Shown: positions 43,751 through 53,251, counted from the stretch's first letter. The stretch: DNA of 64,000 bases from Okibacterium fritillariae (GCF_900167575.1 NZ_FUZP01000001.1:434001-498000), one strand, 5' to 3'. Notes: a model not told the origin generated them from the letters alone. Translations and numbers: made by a program.

Positions 43751-44161
43751 GTGAAACCCGACTCCAAAGAAGAGGCGCGCAAGTCGCTCTTCACCCTCAT
43801 CGGTGAGCTGCCCGAGCTCGTCACCAACCTGATCAAGGCCGAGATCGAGCAGCTCAAGCAGCAGCTCACGCACAAGGTCAAGTTCGCCGGCATCGGCATC
43901 GGGCTCTTCGTCGCGGCGGCCGTCCTCCTGTTCTTCGCGGTGGGCGTGCTCATCGCCGCGGCCATCCTCGGCCTCGCCGTCGTGCTGCCGCCGTGGCTCG
44001 CGGCCCTGATCGTTTTCGCCGTCTTCGTGATCATCGCGGCGGTGTTGGCGTTCCTCGGCCTCAGATTCTTCAAGAAGATGGGGCAAGAGCCCAGCACGGG
44101 CGAGAGCCTGAAGAAAGACGTCGACGCAGTGAAGGGGTTGGGCGAATATGGCGAACACTGA
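43751..44161 (+). CDS. Phage-holin-family (superfamily III-like) membrane protein
   Basis: 136 residues with two long hydrophobic spans (GIGIGLFVAAAVLLFFAVGV and AALIVFAVFVIIAAVLAFLG) and an amphipathic N-terminal helix with ELVTNLIKAEIEQLKQQL. This is the Phage_holin_3_6-like family, which in actinobacteria is a chromosomal membrane protein rather than a lysis gene; no lysin is nearby. It lies 12 bases after the YtxH-like gene and overlaps the next gene by 14 bases. Confidence 0.85.
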   Translation: MKPDSKEEARKSLFTLIGELPELVTNLIKAEIEQLKQQLTHKVKFAGIGIGLFVAAAVLLFFAVGVLIAAAILGLAVVLPPWLAALIVFAVFVIIAAVLAFLGLRFFKKMGQEPSTGESLKKDVDAVKGLGEYGEH

Positions 44162-44396
44162 ATCCGGCGTTCCGAAGCCTGAGCAGGCGCGCGCCGATCT
44201 CGCCGCCGCCCTCAACGCGATCGAAGAGAAGCTCAACGTTCCGAAGCAGATCGACCGAGCCGCCGAGCGCGCCAAGCGCCGTGTCGTCGAGGTCAGCCGC
44301 ACCAAGCCCGTCGCCCTCGGCGTGGGCGTGGCCGGCACCGCTGCTCTCGTTGGCCTGGGCGTCTTCTCCATCGTGCGATCGATCGTGAAGCACTGA
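44148..44396 (+). CDS. DUF3618 domain protein
   Basis: 82 residues. EQARADLAAALNAIEEKLNVPKQ is the DUF3618 helix (shown core ARADLAAALNAIEEKL), followed by one membrane span (VALGVGVAGTAALVGLGVFS). Function unknown. It is regularly found next to holin-family and YtxH-like genes in actinobacteria and probably works with them at the membrane. The start overlaps the holin gene, so the two are coupled. Confidence 0.85.
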   Translation: MANTESGVPKPEQARADLAAALNAIEEKLNVPKQIDRAAERAKRRVVEVSRTKPVALGVGVAGTAALVGLGVFSIVRSIVKH

Positions 44397-44423
44397 CCAC
44401 GACGACCGCCCGACACCACCGCC

Positions 44424-44462
44424 GACGACGGCCCGCACCTCTCTCGAGGGCGGGTCGTCGTC
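44424..44462. terminator. Hairpin after the DUF3618 gene
   Basis: A 13-bp stem with one G-T pair (44424-44436 with 44450-44462) closes a 13-base loop. It separates the membrane module from chdC. Confidence 0.7.
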
Positions 44463-44568
44463 GCGTTTCGGCTCCACTCGGAGCCGCCTGAACCGACACG
44501 CTGAGAACCCCGTGTGTCGCGCATCCGCTCGCTTTGCTGTATGCGCCGACCTGAGCGAGGATAGAGAC

Positions 44569-45330
44569 ATGACCCACCAGGCCGAGGCCTTGACGACCCC
44601 CACAGATACTCCCTCCGAACACAGCCCCCAAGATGGTTTCACCCTCTGGGCCGTGTTCCGTCGAAACACCGACGCCCACGCATCCGCAACCGCCCACGCA
44701 GGCTCTGACGAGTTCGGTATCACGTCGAGCGAAGACGCCCAGGTTGCCCAGCTCGACAAGTTCATCGCCCAGCAGGCCGAGAAGAACGTCGTCGTGCGCG
44801 GCTTCTATGACGTGTCCGGCCTGCGCGCCGATGCCGACCTCATGGTCTGGCTGCACGGCAACAGCGCCGAAGAGCTGCAGGCCGCCCTGCGCGAGTTGCG
44901 CCGCACCTCGCTGATCTCGCCGCTCGTGCCCACGTGGAACGCCATGGGGGTGCACCGCGACGCCGAGTTCAATCGCAATCACGTGCCCGGGTTCCTGCGC
45001 GGCAAAGAGGCACGCGGATGGCTGTGCCTCTACCCCTTCGTGCGCAGCTACGAGTGGTACCTCCTGCCCGAAGAAGAACGACGCGCCATGCTCGCCGAAC
45101 ACGGCCGCAAGGGCGCCGCGTTCCGCGATGTGCTCGCCAACACCGTCGCGTCCTTCGCGCTCGGTGACTACGAGTGGCTGCTGCCGCTCGAAGCCGACAA
45201 CCTGGTCGACCTCGTCGACCTGATGCGCGACCTGCGCCAGACCGAGGCGCGCCGCCACGTTCGCGAAGAGGTCCCGTTTTTCACGGGCCGCCGAATCGAG
45301 TCCCGAGAAGTACCGGAGGTACTGCGATGA
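44569..45330 (+). CDS. chdC: Coproheme decarboxylase (hydrogen peroxide-dependent heme synthase)
   Basis: 253 residues from the ATG at 44569 (GAGG 8 bases upstream). The conserved LYPFVRSYEWYLLPEEERR holds the catalytic Tyr near residue 150, and AEHGRKG contains the proximal His ligand. It converts coproheme to heme b by two oxidative decarboxylations with peroxide, the last step of the coproporphyrin-dependent pathway. A 45-residue N-terminal extension with Thr/Ser/His precedes the domain. Its stop overlaps the ferrochelatase start (ATGA). Confidence 0.95.
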   Translation: MTHQAEALTTPTDTPSEHSPQDGFTLWAVFRRNTDAHASATAHAGSDEFGITSSEDAQVAQLDKFIAQQAEKNVVVRGFYDVSGLRADADLMVWLHGNSAEELQAALRELRRTSLISPLVPTWNAMGVHRDAEFNRNHVPGFLRGKEARGWLCLYPFVRSYEWYLLPEEERRAMLAEHGRKGAAFRDVLANTVASFALGDYEWLLPLEADNLVDLVDLMRDLRQTEARRHVREEVPFFTGRRIESREVPEVLR

Positions 45331-46544
45331 CCGACACCATCAGCACGAGCGCGGCCGACGCCACCGAGCCCCTCGTCCGCGACGCCACGCCCGCCGCGGC
45401 GACCGGCAAGCCGCACATCGAAGAACCCGTCGCCTACGACGCCATCCTGCTGGCCTCGTTCGGTGGGCCCGAGGGGCAAGATGACGTCATCCCGTTCCTG
45501 CGCAATGTGACGCGCGGCCGCGGCATCCCCGAGGAGCGCCTCGAGGAGGTGGCCCACCACTATCGCCACTTCGGCGGTGTGAGCCCCATCAACGACCAGA
45601 ACCGCGAACTCAAGGCGGCCCTCGAGGCCGAACTCGAGCGCCGCGGCATCGACCTGCCGGTGCTGTGGGGCAACCGCAACTGGGACCCGTACCTGCGCGA
45701 CGCCGTGCTCGAGGCCAAGGAGCGCGGCTTCACGAAGCTGATCGCCATCGCCACGAGTGCCTACTCCTCGTTCTCGAGCTGCCGACAGTACCGCGAGGAC
45801 TTCTGGATCGCGCTCGAAGAGACCAACCTGCACGGCGAGATCCAGATCGACAAGGTGCGTCAGTTCTTCGACCACCCCGGTTTCGTCACGCCGTTCGTCG
45901 ACGGTGTGCGCGACGCCTACCGCCAGCTCGCGACCGACCGCCCCGACATCGACCTGGCCTCCGAGGTCGAGGTGCTCTTCACCACGCACTCGATCCCCTC
46001 GGCCGACGCCCGCAAGTCGGGTCCCGCCGAGCGCGGTTTCGGTGAGGGCGGCGCCTACCAGGCGCAGCACCTCGCGGTCGCCGAGGTCGTCATGGAATCC
46101 GCCAAGCGCGAGGCCGGCATCGACGTCGACGTGCCGTGGAAGCTCGTCTTCCAGTCGCGCTCCGGCCCGCCCAGCGTGCCGTGGCTCGAGCCCGACATTA
46201 ACGACGCGATGGGCGAGCTGCCCGCCGCCGGCCGCAAGGCCGTCGTCATCGTGCCGCTCGGTTTCGTGAGCGACCACATGGAGGTCATGTGGGACCTCGA
46301 CAACGAGGCCATGGAGACGGCCGACGAGCTGTCGCTCCTCGCCATCCGTGTGCCCACCCCCGGAGTGCACCGCGACTACGTGTCCGGTCTCATCGACCTC
46401 GTCCTGGAGCGCCGCGACGGCGTGCCCGCCGACAGCCGCCCCTCGGTGACGGCCCTCGGCCCGTGGTACGACGTGTGCCGCCCCGGATGCTGTGAGAACG
46501 CCCGCCTCGGCTTCAAACCGGCGGCCGCCGGGTTGGTGCCGTGA
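45327..46544 (+). CDS. cpfC: Coproporphyrin ferrochelatase
   Basis: 405 residues from the ATG that overlaps chdC. The family start is YDAILLASFGGPEGQDDV, the active-site His is in TTHSIPSAD, and the C-terminal QSRSGPP...WLEPDI is conserved. It inserts iron into coproporphyrin III. Cys residues in SSCRQYRED and in VCRPGCCEN fit the [2Fe-2S] cluster known for actinobacterial ferrochelatases. The N-terminus has a 35-residue Ala/Thr-rich extension. Its stop overlaps hemC (GTGA). Confidence 0.95.
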   Translation: MTDTISTSAADATEPLVRDATPAAATGKPHIEEPVAYDAILLASFGGPEGQDDVIPFLRNVTRGRGIPEERLEEVAHHYRHFGGVSPINDQNRELKAALEAELERRGIDLPVLWGNRNWDPYLRDAVLEAKERGFTKLIAIATSAYSSFSSCRQYREDFWIALEETNLHGEIQIDKVRQFFDHPGFVTPFVDGVRDAYRQLATDRPDIDLASEVEVLFTTHSIPSADARKSGPAERGFGEGGAYQAQHLAVAEVVMESAKREAGIDVDVPWKLVFQSRSGPPSVPWLEPDINDAMGELPAAGRKAVVIVPLGFVSDHMEVMWDLDNEAMETADELSLLAIRVPTPGVHRDYVSGLIDLVLERRDGVPADSRPSVTALGPWYDVCRPGCCENARLGFKPAAAGLVP

Positions 46545-47515
46545 CCCTTCGCATCGGAACCCGCGGTAGCGCTCTCGCGCTGGCGCAAACCGGAGACGTC
46601 GCGCGCGACATCACGGCGGCCGTCGGCACCCCTGTCGACCTGGTCACCGTGATCTCGCACGGCGACGTCTCACGGGCTTCACTGTCGTCTCTCGGCGGAA
46701 CGGGCGTTTTCGCGTCGGCGCTGCGCGAGGCGCTCGTCGCCGACGAATGCGATCTGCTCGTGCACTCCCTGAAAGACCTGCCGACGCAGCCCTATGACGG
46801 ACTGATCGTCGCCGGCATCCCGCAGCGGGCGGATGCGCGCGACGCCCTGTGCGCGCGCGACAACCTGTCGCTCGGTGAACTGCCGCGCGGCGCGAAGGTG
46901 GGCACGGGTTCGCCGCGTCGCGTCGCGCAGCTGCTCGCCGCACGCCCCGATCTGCAGGTCATCGACATCCGCGGCAACATCGACTCCCGGCTGGCCCGCG
47001 TCAACTCCGACGATCTCGACGCCGTCGTTCTCGCGGCCGCGGGTCTCGACCGTATCGGGCGCAGCGACGCCATCACCGACCTGTTCGACCTCGACCGGTG
47101 GCCGACAGCCCCCGGCCAAGGTGCACTCGCCCTCGAGGTGCGGGCCAGCGACATCGGTGGAGGGTTCGAGGCCGCGCTCCGCGAAGAGGCCGCGGGAATC
47201 GGCGAGCAGATCGCCGCAGCGGTCGGCGCCCTCAACGACCGCGATGCCGCCCTCACCGCCACGGCCGAGCGCGGTGTTCTCGCCACGCTCGAGGCCGGTT
47301 GTGCGGCGCCGGTCGGTGCCGCGGCCGTCGTGCAAGACGGAACCCTCTTCCTGTCGGCTACCGTGTACAGCACCGACGGTCTCCGTTCGGTGACGGAACG
47401 CGCCGACGCGGAGATCGACGAGCAACTCTCACCCGAGATGCTCGGTGCCCGCGTGGCCGAACGTCTTCTCGAGGCGGGCGTCGCCTCATTCGCACCCGTA
47501 GGAGCTTTCTCGTGA
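46541..47515 (+). CDS. hemC: Hydroxymethylbilane synthase (porphobilinogen deaminase)
   Basis: 324 residues. The start is LRIGTRGSALALAQTGDVA; DLLVHSLKDLPTQ and KVGTGSPRRVAQL are the conserved active-site blocks. The dipyrromethane cofactor Cys is in LEAGCAAPVGA near residue 251. It joins four porphobilinogen units to hydroxymethylbilane. GTG start overlapping the ferrochelatase stop, and a GTG overlap with hemD follows. Confidence 0.97.
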   Translation: MTLRIGTRGSALALAQTGDVARDITAAVGTPVDLVTVISHGDVSRASLSSLGGTGVFASALREALVADECDLLVHSLKDLPTQPYDGLIVAGIPQRADARDALCARDNLSLGELPRGAKVGTGSPRRVAQLLAARPDLQVIDIRGNIDSRLARVNSDDLDAVVLAAAGLDRIGRSDAITDLFDLDRWPTAPGQGALALEVRASDIGGGFEAALREEAAGIGEQIAAAVGALNDRDAALTATAERGVLATLEAGCAAPVGAAAVVQDGTLFLSATVYSTDGLRSVTERADAEIDEQLSPEMLGARVAERLLEAGVASFAPVGAFS

Positions 47516-48309
47516 CCACCGGCGACCCGAAGCCACTCAAGGGCTGGCGCATCCTCGTTCCGCGCGGCGGACCGTGGGGCGACGGCGTTGCCGCCGATCT
47601 GCGCGCACGTGGGGCGACGCCGGTCGTGGCGCCGCTCATCAACTTCGCGCCGACACAAGACCCCGAGGCGTTGACCGCTGCGCTGGGCGCGCTCGAACGC
47701 GGCGAATTCCACTGGCTCACGGTCACGAGCGCGACCACGGTCGACGTGCTGTATTCGCAGAACGTGCGGGTGCCCGCATCCACCAAGATCGCGGCCGTGG
47801 GCGAAACCACGGCGGCGGCGCTGCAGGCGGTCGGCTATCAGGTGGATCTGGTGCCCGAGAAGGACAACTCGGCGCGCGGAATGGTCGACGAGCTCACGGC
47901 GCTCGAAACCGAGCCGCGACGATTCCTCACCTTGCGCTCCGAGATCGCGAAACCGCTCCTCACACAGGGCCTCATCGAGGCCGGCCACAACGTGCAGTCG
48001 GTCGTGGCCTACCGCACGGTGGGCGAGCCTGCCCTGCCCAAGGTCGTCGAAGACGTCACCTCGGGGCGCATCAACGCGATCCTGGTGACCTCGGGCAGCG
48101 TGGCCGACCAGGTCGTGCACCAGTTCGGGTCGATCCCCGCGACCACCCTCGTGGCGGCCATCGGCCCGCGCACGGCGAAGGATGCCGAAGCGGCCGGGTT
48201 GACCGTGCACGTCGTGTCGCGTGAGCAGACCGTGACCGCGTTGCTCGACGCCGTCGTGCGTGCCGTGACGGACGGTCAGCTCGTGGCCTCCGACGGTGTC
48301 ATCGACTGA
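47512..48309 (+). CDS. hemD: Uroporphyrinogen-III synthase
   Basis: 265 residues from a GTG that overlaps the hemC stop. The two-domain HemD fold is suggested by WRILVPRGGPWGDGVAADLR at the start and VTSGSVADQVVHQFG in the second half. The family is poorly conserved, but the position directly after hemC is diagnostic. It closes hydroxymethylbilane with inversion of ring D to give uroporphyrinogen III. Confidence 0.93.
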   Translation: MTTGDPKPLKGWRILVPRGGPWGDGVAADLRARGATPVVAPLINFAPTQDPEALTAALGALERGEFHWLTVTSATTVDVLYSQNVRVPASTKIAAVGETTAAALQAVGYQVDLVPEKDNSARGMVDELTALETEPRRFLTLRSEIAKPLLTQGLIEAGHNVQSVVAYRTVGEPALPKVVEDVTSGRINAILVTSGSVADQVVHQFGSIPATTLVAAIGPRTAKDAEAAGLTVHVVSREQTVTALLDAVVRAVTDGQLVASDGVID

Positions 48310-48395
48310 GCGGTTCTCGCTGCAGGCGGTTCAGCGCTGAGCGGAAAGGCGGTGCCCGAGCATCCGCTCTCAGCCTTCGCGCGTAGGCTTGAGGC

Positions 48396-49370
48396 GTGAG
48401 TTTTCCGAGCATTCGTCCCCGTCGTCTTCGCACCACACCGGCCATGCGCCGGCTCACCACCGAGCTGCGCCTGCACCCGAATGAGTTGGTGTTGCCGCTG
48501 TTCATCCGCGAGGGCCTCGACGAGGCGGTGCCGCTCGGATCGATGCCGGGTGTGATGCAGCATTCGATGGACTCGTTGCGTCGCGCTACGGCGGATGCGG
48601 TGGCCGCGGGCGTCGGCGGCGTGATGCTGTTCGGTGTGCCCGAGGTGCGCGACGCGGTGGGTTCGCAGGCGAGTGACCCCGACGGCATCCTCAACCGCGC
48701 CACGCGTGTGCTGGTCGACGAGTTCGGCTCGGACATCGTGGTGCAAACCGACCTGTGTCTCGACGAGTTCACCGACCACGGTCACTGTGGAGTGCTCGAT
48801 GAGAAGGGGGCCGTCGACAACGATGCGACTCTCGAACGCTATGTCGAGATGGCGTTGTCGCAGGCGCGCGCGGGTTCGGCCATCCTGGGTCTCAGCGGCA
48901 TGATGGACGGCCAGGTCGCTGTCGTGCGCCAGGCCCTCGACGCCGAGGGGTTCACCGACACCGCCATCCTGGCCTATTCGGCGAAGTACGCGTCGGCCTT
49001 CTACGGACCGTTCCGCGAGGCCGTCGACTCCCAGTTGCAGGGCGACCGCCGCACCTACCAGCTCGACCCCGCCAACCGCCGCGAGGGCATGCGCGAGGCC
49101 ATTCTCGACGAGGCCGAGGGCGCCGATATCGTCATGGTGAAGCCGGCCATGAGCTACCTCGATGTGCTCGCCGATGTGGCCGCCGAGAGCACCATCCCCG
49201 TCTGGGCTTACCAGGTGTCGGGCGAATACGCCATGATCGAGGCCGCCGCCGCGAACGGATGGATCGACCGTCGCCGCGCCATCGAAGAATCCGTTCTCGG
49301 CATCAAACGCGCCGGAGCCGACGTCGTGCTCACCTACTGGGCCACCGAACTGGCCGGATGGCTGCGATGA
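48396..49370 (+). CDS. hemB: Delta-aminolevulinic acid dehydratase (porphobilinogen synthase)
   Basis: 324 residues. The two active-site Lys are in [14 protein letters not shown] and [10 protein letters not shown]. The metal site reads [15 protein letters not shown], with two Cys and one Asp instead of three Cys, a mixed pattern also seen in other actinobacteria. It condenses two 5-aminolevulinate molecules to porphobilinogen. The GTG start lies 6 bases after TAGGCT, so an internal leaderless promoter splits the heme run here. Confidence 0.97.
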   Translation: MSFPSIRPRRLRTTPAMRRLTTELRLHPNELVLPLFIREGLDEAVPLGSMPGVMQHSMDSLRRATADAVAAGVGGVMLFGVPEVRDAVGSQASDPDGILNRATRVLVDEFGSDIVVQTDLCLDEFTDHGHCGVLDEKGAVDNDATLERYVEMALSQARAGSAILGLSGMMDGQVAVVRQALDAEGFTDTAILAYSAKYASAFYGPFREAVDSQLQGDRRTYQLDPANRREGMREAILDEAEGADIVMVKPAMSYLDVLADVAAESTIPVWAYQVSGEYAMIEAAAANGWIDRRRAIEESVLGIKRAGADVVLTYWATELAGWLR

Positions 49371-49480
49371 GCGGCCTTTCAGCCGAAGGCGGCCGAATCG
49401 ACGGCGCCGCAGCCGATAGCACCGCAGCCGACGGCGCCGCGACCGGTCGCACCCCCGAATCATCCTCGACAGGAGCCCCC

Positions 49481-50815
49481 GTGCAGCACAATGCCGAATT
49501 GTTCGAACGCGCTAAGCACTCCATCCCCGGCGGCGTGAACTCGCCCGTGCGCGCGTATGGTTCGGTCGGTGGAACGCCCCGCTTCCTCGTAGAAGCGCGC
49601 GGTGCCTATGTGACGGATGTCGACGGCAACGAATACGTCGACCTGGTCGCCTCGTGGGGCCCGGCCATCCTCGGCCACGCGCGCCCCGAGGTCGTCCGCG
49701 CGGTGCAGGAAGCCGCCGCCCGCGGCCTCTCCTTCGGCGCGACGACACCCTCCGAGACCGAGCTCGCCGAGCTGATCCGCGAGCGCATGACGGCAGAATC
49801 GGCGGACGGCGTGTTGGCGCCGGTCGAGAAGGTGCGGCTCGTGTCGACGGGCACCGAGGCCACCATGACGGCAATCCGTCTCGCGCGAGGCTTCACCGGA
49901 CGCGACCTTCTGATCAAGTTCTCGGGCCACTACCACGGCCACTCCGACGGGCTCCTGGCCGAGGCGGGCTCCGGCCTCGCGACGCTCGCCATGCCGGGTT
50001 CGGCGGGAGTTCCGGCCCCGATCGCCGCGCAGACCCTGGTGTTGCCCTACAACGACCTCGACGCCGTTCGCACGGCCTTCGCCACGCACGGCGACCGCAT
50101 CGCCGCGGTGATCGTCGAGTCGGCAGCCTGCAACATGGGCGTCGTCCCGCCCGAGCCGGGTTATAACGCCGCGCTCACCGAGATCGTGCACGAAGCGGGC
50201 GCACTCCTCATCGTCGACGAGGTGCTCACCGGTTTCCGCGTGGGCTCGGCCGGATACTGGGGCGCGTCTCTTGCCGACGGCCCGGCCTACATGCCCGACC
50301 TGTTCACCTTCGGCAAGGTCGTCGGCGGCGGTATGCCGCTGGCCGCACTCGGTGGCCGGGCCGAGGTCATGGACTACCTCGCCCCGCTCGGGCCGGTCTA
50401 TCAGGCGGGCACCCTCTCGGGAAACCCCGTAGCCGTCGCGGCGGGTCTGGCCACGCTGCGCCTGGCCGATCTCGACGTCTACGCCACGCTCGACGCGGTG
50501 TCGGCGCGCCTGCAGTCCGCGGTCTCCCAGGCCCTCGCCGCCGAGGGGGTGGCGCACACGATCCAGCGCGCCGGCAACCTCTTCAGCGTGCTGTTCTCCG
50601 ACACCCCGGCCACGAACTATGCCCAGGTGCAGGCGCAGGATGCCTTCCGCTATCCGCCGTTCTTCCACGCCATGCTCGAGGCCGGGGTGTCTCTGCCGCC
50701 CAGCGTCTTCGAGGCCTGGTTTGTGACGGCTGCTCACGACGACGTCGCTCTCGAGCGCATCATCGACGCCCTTCCCGCAGCGGCCAAGGCCGCGGCCGCC
50801 GCGCAGCCCGCCTAG
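49481..50815 (+). CDS. hemL: Glutamate-1-semialdehyde 2,1-aminomutase
   Basis: 444 residues from the GTG at 49481, with AGGAG 5 bases upstream; conserved protein begins [20 protein letters not shown]. An in-frame ATG at 49367 overlaps the hemB stop and would add 38 low-complexity residues ([14 protein letters not shown]), so it is a possible alternative start. The PLP Lys is in [15 protein letters not shown] near residue 275, and [11 protein letters not shown] is conserved. It moves the amino group of glutamate 1-semialdehyde to give 5-aminolevulinate. Confidence 0.95.
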   Translation: MQHNAELFERAKHSIPGGVNSPVRAYGSVGGTPRFLVEARGAYVTDVDGNEYVDLVASWGPAILGHARPEVVRAVQEAAARGLSFGATTPSETELAELIRERMTAESADGVLAPVEKVRLVSTGTEATMTAIRLARGFTGRDLLIKFSGHYHGHSDGLLAEAGSGLATLAMPGSAGVPAPIAAQTLVLPYNDLDAVRTAFATHGDRIAAVIVESAACNMGVVPPEPGYNAALTEIVHEAGALLIVDEVLTGFRVGSAGYWGASLADGPAYMPDLFTFGKVVGGGMPLAALGGRAEVMDYLAPLGPVYQAGTLSGNPVAVAAGLATLRLADLDVYATLDAVSARLQSAVSQALAAEGVAHTIQRAGNLFSVLFSDTPATNYAQVQAQDAFRYPPFFHAMLEAGVSLPPSVFEAWFVTAAHDDVALERIIDALPAAAKAAAAAQPA

Positions 50816-50836
50816 CCGACGCATGCCGGAGCGTCT

Positions 50837-50859
50837 GCGTTGAGCTTCTCCGTCAACGC
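50837..50859. terminator. Weak hairpin after hemL
   Basis: GCGTTGA (50837-50843) pairs with TCAACGC (50853-50859) around a 9-base loop, 22 bases after the hemL stop. It lacks a U tract. Confidence 0.45.
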
Positions 50860-50923
50860 GGCCGTTATGTCTTTGTGAACTGTCACCATCCCATTCGCGG
50901 CATATAACCGGCAGACTGGAAGC

Positions 50924-51883
50924 ATGTCGACCCTTCACCTTCACCCGGACCGTCTCGAGATCACTCTGTCGGCTGCCGAGAAGGCGTTGTCGTTGCGGCG
51001 CGAGAACCTCACGGTGAAGCGTTCGCAGATCCGGTCGGCCATTATCACGGATGATCCGTGGATCTGGGTGCGTGGAATCCGCGCGCCCGGCGCCGCCATC
51101 CCTCTGACTCTGGCGGTCGGCCAGTGGAAGTTCCACGGCGGCAAGGACTTCTTGGTCTTGAAGGGCGGCCGCCCGGCGGTCGTGCTCGAGCTCGATGGTC
51201 ACGACTTCGCCCGCGTCGTCGTCACGACGAAGCATGCGAGCGAACTGGTGGCTGCGTTGCGGGTGGATGCAGCGGTGCCCGACGAGATCGCGCCGCCCGC
51301 GCAGAAGGCCGCAGCGAAGAAGGCTGCCGCGGCGAAGAGGCCGTCGGCGGTCAAGGCCGCCGCGAAGTCGGCGTCGCGCGCCGCGGCGAAACCGTCGTCG
51401 TCGCGTGCTGCCGCACCGAAGTCCGCGGGCCCCAAAGCATCGGCGTCGAAGACCCCCGCCGTGAAGGCTGGGGCCAAACCCGCCGCGTCCAAACCTGCTG
51501 CCCCGAAGCCGTCGACCACGAAGCCGTCGACCACGAAATCGCCCACGGTGAAGGCCGCGGCATCCAAGGCCGCTGCCTCTGCCTCCGCCACTGCGAATGA
51601 GCGTTCGGCGAGCACCAAACCGGTTCCCGAGAAGCCGGTCATCCCGCAGGCGAGCGCCCCCGGTTCTGCGCCGGCCCCCAAACCGCGTGCCGCGTCGCGA
51701 AAGCCCGCGGCGAGCACCCCGTCGACCGACGCGGCACCTGCGCGTGCGCCGAAGAAACGTGCCGTTTCCTCGGAGTCGCCGGTCGAGTCGGATGCTCCGA
51801 CCGACGAGCCGACCTCGGCAGGGTCTCCCCAGCCGCCGGTCGACGACGGCGGCCGAGACGCCGGGGACAACGAGCGCGGCTGA
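50924..51883 (+). CDS. PH-like domain protein with Lys/Ala/Pro-rich histone-like tail
   Basis: 319 residues. Residues 1-115 form a beta-rich domain (LHPDRLEITLSAAEKALSLR, FLVLKGGRPAVVLELDGHDF) like small bacterial PH-like domains. Residues 120-310 are low complexity with many AAAK, KPAA and KPST units, strongly basic at first and acidic at the very end. Such tails resemble linker histones or the DNA-binding tails of actinobacterial nucleoid proteins. The function is unknown. The ATG is 6 bases after CAGACT, a weak -10-like box. Confidence 0.75.
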   Translation: MSTLHLHPDRLEITLSAAEKALSLRRENLTVKRSQIRSAIITDDPWIWVRGIRAPGAAIPLTLAVGQWKFHGGKDFLVLKGGRPAVVLELDGHDFARVVVTTKHASELVAALRVDAAVPDEIAPPAQKAAAKKAAAAKRPSAVKAAAKSASRAAAKPSSSRAAAPKSAGPKASASKTPAVKAGAKPAASKPAAPKPSTTKPSTTKSPTVKAAASKAAASASATANERSASTKPVPEKPVIPQASAPGSAPAPKPRAASRKPAASTPSTDAAPARAPKKRAVSSESPVESDAPTDEPTSAGSPQPPVDDGGRDAGDNERG

Positions 51884-51920
51884 CGCTTTCCTCGCCGCGC
51901 CAACGGCTCTCAGTGTCGGC

Positions 51921-52040
51921 GTGTGGCGTGTGGCGTGTGGCGGGCGACAGGAAACGCGCGACGGGTGACGGGCGACGGGCGACAGGAAACACGCGACGTG
52001 CGACGGGAGACGCGCGACGAGAAACGCGCGACGGACGCCG
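51921..52040. repeat. Degenerate tandem repeats between the tail protein and the reductase
   Basis: GTGTGGC occurs three times at 51921-51941. GCGACAGGAAAC-GCGCGACGG-type units of about 27 bp with internal 9-bp GCGACGGGN periods follow until about 52040. No open frame of note uses them. Confidence 0.75.
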
Positions 52041-52084
52041 GGAGCAATGGGGCGGCGGGGCGTCGGGCTGTGAGCCCGATCGCG

Positions 52085-53101
52085 TCAGGCGGTGACGTCG
52101 ACGACGGTTCGTCCGCGCACTTTTCCGGCGAGCACGTCGCGGGCGGTGTTTCCTGCTTCGGCGAGTGGGATGGTGTGGCTGATGGCGTCGACGTGTCGTG
52201 GGTCGAGGTCGACGGCGAGCCGATCCCAGGCTTCTTGCCGCAGCGGCTGGGGGGTTTCGACGGAGTTGATTCCGGCGAGTGTGACGCCGCGCAGGATGAA
52301 TGGCATGACGGTGAGCGGGAGTTCGCCGCCTTGGGCGAGTCCGCAGGCGGTGGCGATGCCGGCGTATTTGAGGCCGGCGATGGCGTTGGCGAGCGTGTGA
52401 CTTCCGACGGCGTCGACGACGGCGGCCCAGCGCTGGCTGCGCAGCGGTTTGCCCGCTTCGTTCAATTCGGCACGGTCGATGATGCTGCTGGCGCCGAGCC
52501 GGGTGAGGTAGTCGGCGTGTTCGTCGGCCCGTCCGGTGCTGGCGGTGACGGTGTAGCCGAGGCGTGCGAGGAGAGCGATTGCGATGCTGCCGACACCGCC
52601 GGCGGCGCCGGTGACGAGGATCTCGCCGTCGGCGGGGGTGGTGCCGTGTCGTTCGACGGCGAGGACGGACAGCATGGCGGTGTACCCGGCGGTGCCGATG
52701 GCGGCGGCGCGGCGTGGGCCGAGGCTGCCGGGAACGCGGACGAGGTGCCGCGCGTCGATCCGGGCCCGTTCGGCCAAGCCGCCGTGCCGTTTCTCGCCGA
52801 TGCCTGTGCCGTTGAGGAGCACGAGGTCCCCGGCGCGATGGTCGGGGGAGCTGGTGGATGTGATTTCTCCGACCAGGTCGATGCCGGGGATGAGCGGTGA
52901 GGTCTTGACGATGCCCGGTTGTCCAGTGAGCGCCATGGCGTCTTTGTAGTTGACGCCGGAGTACAGCACCCGGATGGTCGTGTCCCCGTCGCCGAGATCG
53001 CTCTCGAGCGCGGTGCCGAGCCGGGATGGCTGCGAGGGATTGCCGTTCTCGGCCCACCATGCTCGGAAGGGGGTCGCGGTGGGTTCCGTCGGTGAATCCA
53101 T
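52085..53101 (-). CDS. Zinc-free MDR oxidoreductase, acryloyl-CoA reductase (YhdH/AcuI-like)
   Basis: 338 residues. VLYSGVNYKDAMALTG and PLIPGIDLVGEI are hallmarks of the YhdH/AcuI branch; the nucleotide motif is VTGAAGGVGSIAIALLARLG near residue 160. AcuI reduces acryloyl-CoA to propionyl-CoA with NADPH, detoxifying acrylate. Related quinone reductases cannot be excluded. TAGAGT lies 6 bases before the ATG (leaderless). Confidence 0.9.
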   Translation of the reverse strand: MDSPTEPTATPFRAWWAENGNPSQPSRLGTALESDLGDGDTTIRVLYSGVNYKDAMALTGQPGIVKTSPLIPGIDLVGEITSTSSPDHRAGDLVLLNGTGIGEKRHGGLAERARIDARHLVRVPGSLGPRRAAAIGTAGYTAMLSVLAVERHGTTPADGEILVTGAAGGVGSIAIALLARLGYTVTASTGRADEHADYLTRLGASSIIDRAELNEAGKPLRSQRWAAVVDAVGSHTLANAIAGLKYAGIATACGLAQGGELPLTVMPFILRGVTLAGINSVETPQPLRQEAWDRLAVDLDPRHVDAISHTIPLAEAGNTARDVLAGKVRGRTVVDVTA

Positions 53102-53202
53102 CTCTTCACTCTACGCAGTGGTCACGAGACGTGCCGATGTTCTTCGAATGCGAGGTTCGCGGATGCGTGTGCCCGCAGGTGATGGGCGCGAATGTGGAGA
53201 GG

Positions 53203-53249
53203 CTCCTGCCCCGACGGCGCTTTTGGGGGACGCGCGGCCGGGGCAGGAG
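53203..53249. terminator. Hairpin at the end of the Asp23 operon
   Basis: CTCCTGCCCCG (53203-53213) pairs perfectly with 53239-53249 around a 25-base loop, directly after the stop of the last Asp23-operon gene on the minus strand. Confidence 0.65.
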
Positions 53250-53251
53250 GT

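Noticed and set aside
43751-44161. Holin gene as sign of a prophage
   Set aside because: No lysin, integrase or structural gene is near; the family is common as a chromosomal membrane protein beside DUF3618 and YtxH.
52085-53101. Zinc-dependent alcohol dehydrogenase
   Set aside because: The Cys and His zinc ligands of that family are missing; sequence blocks fit the zinc-free YhdH/AcuI group.
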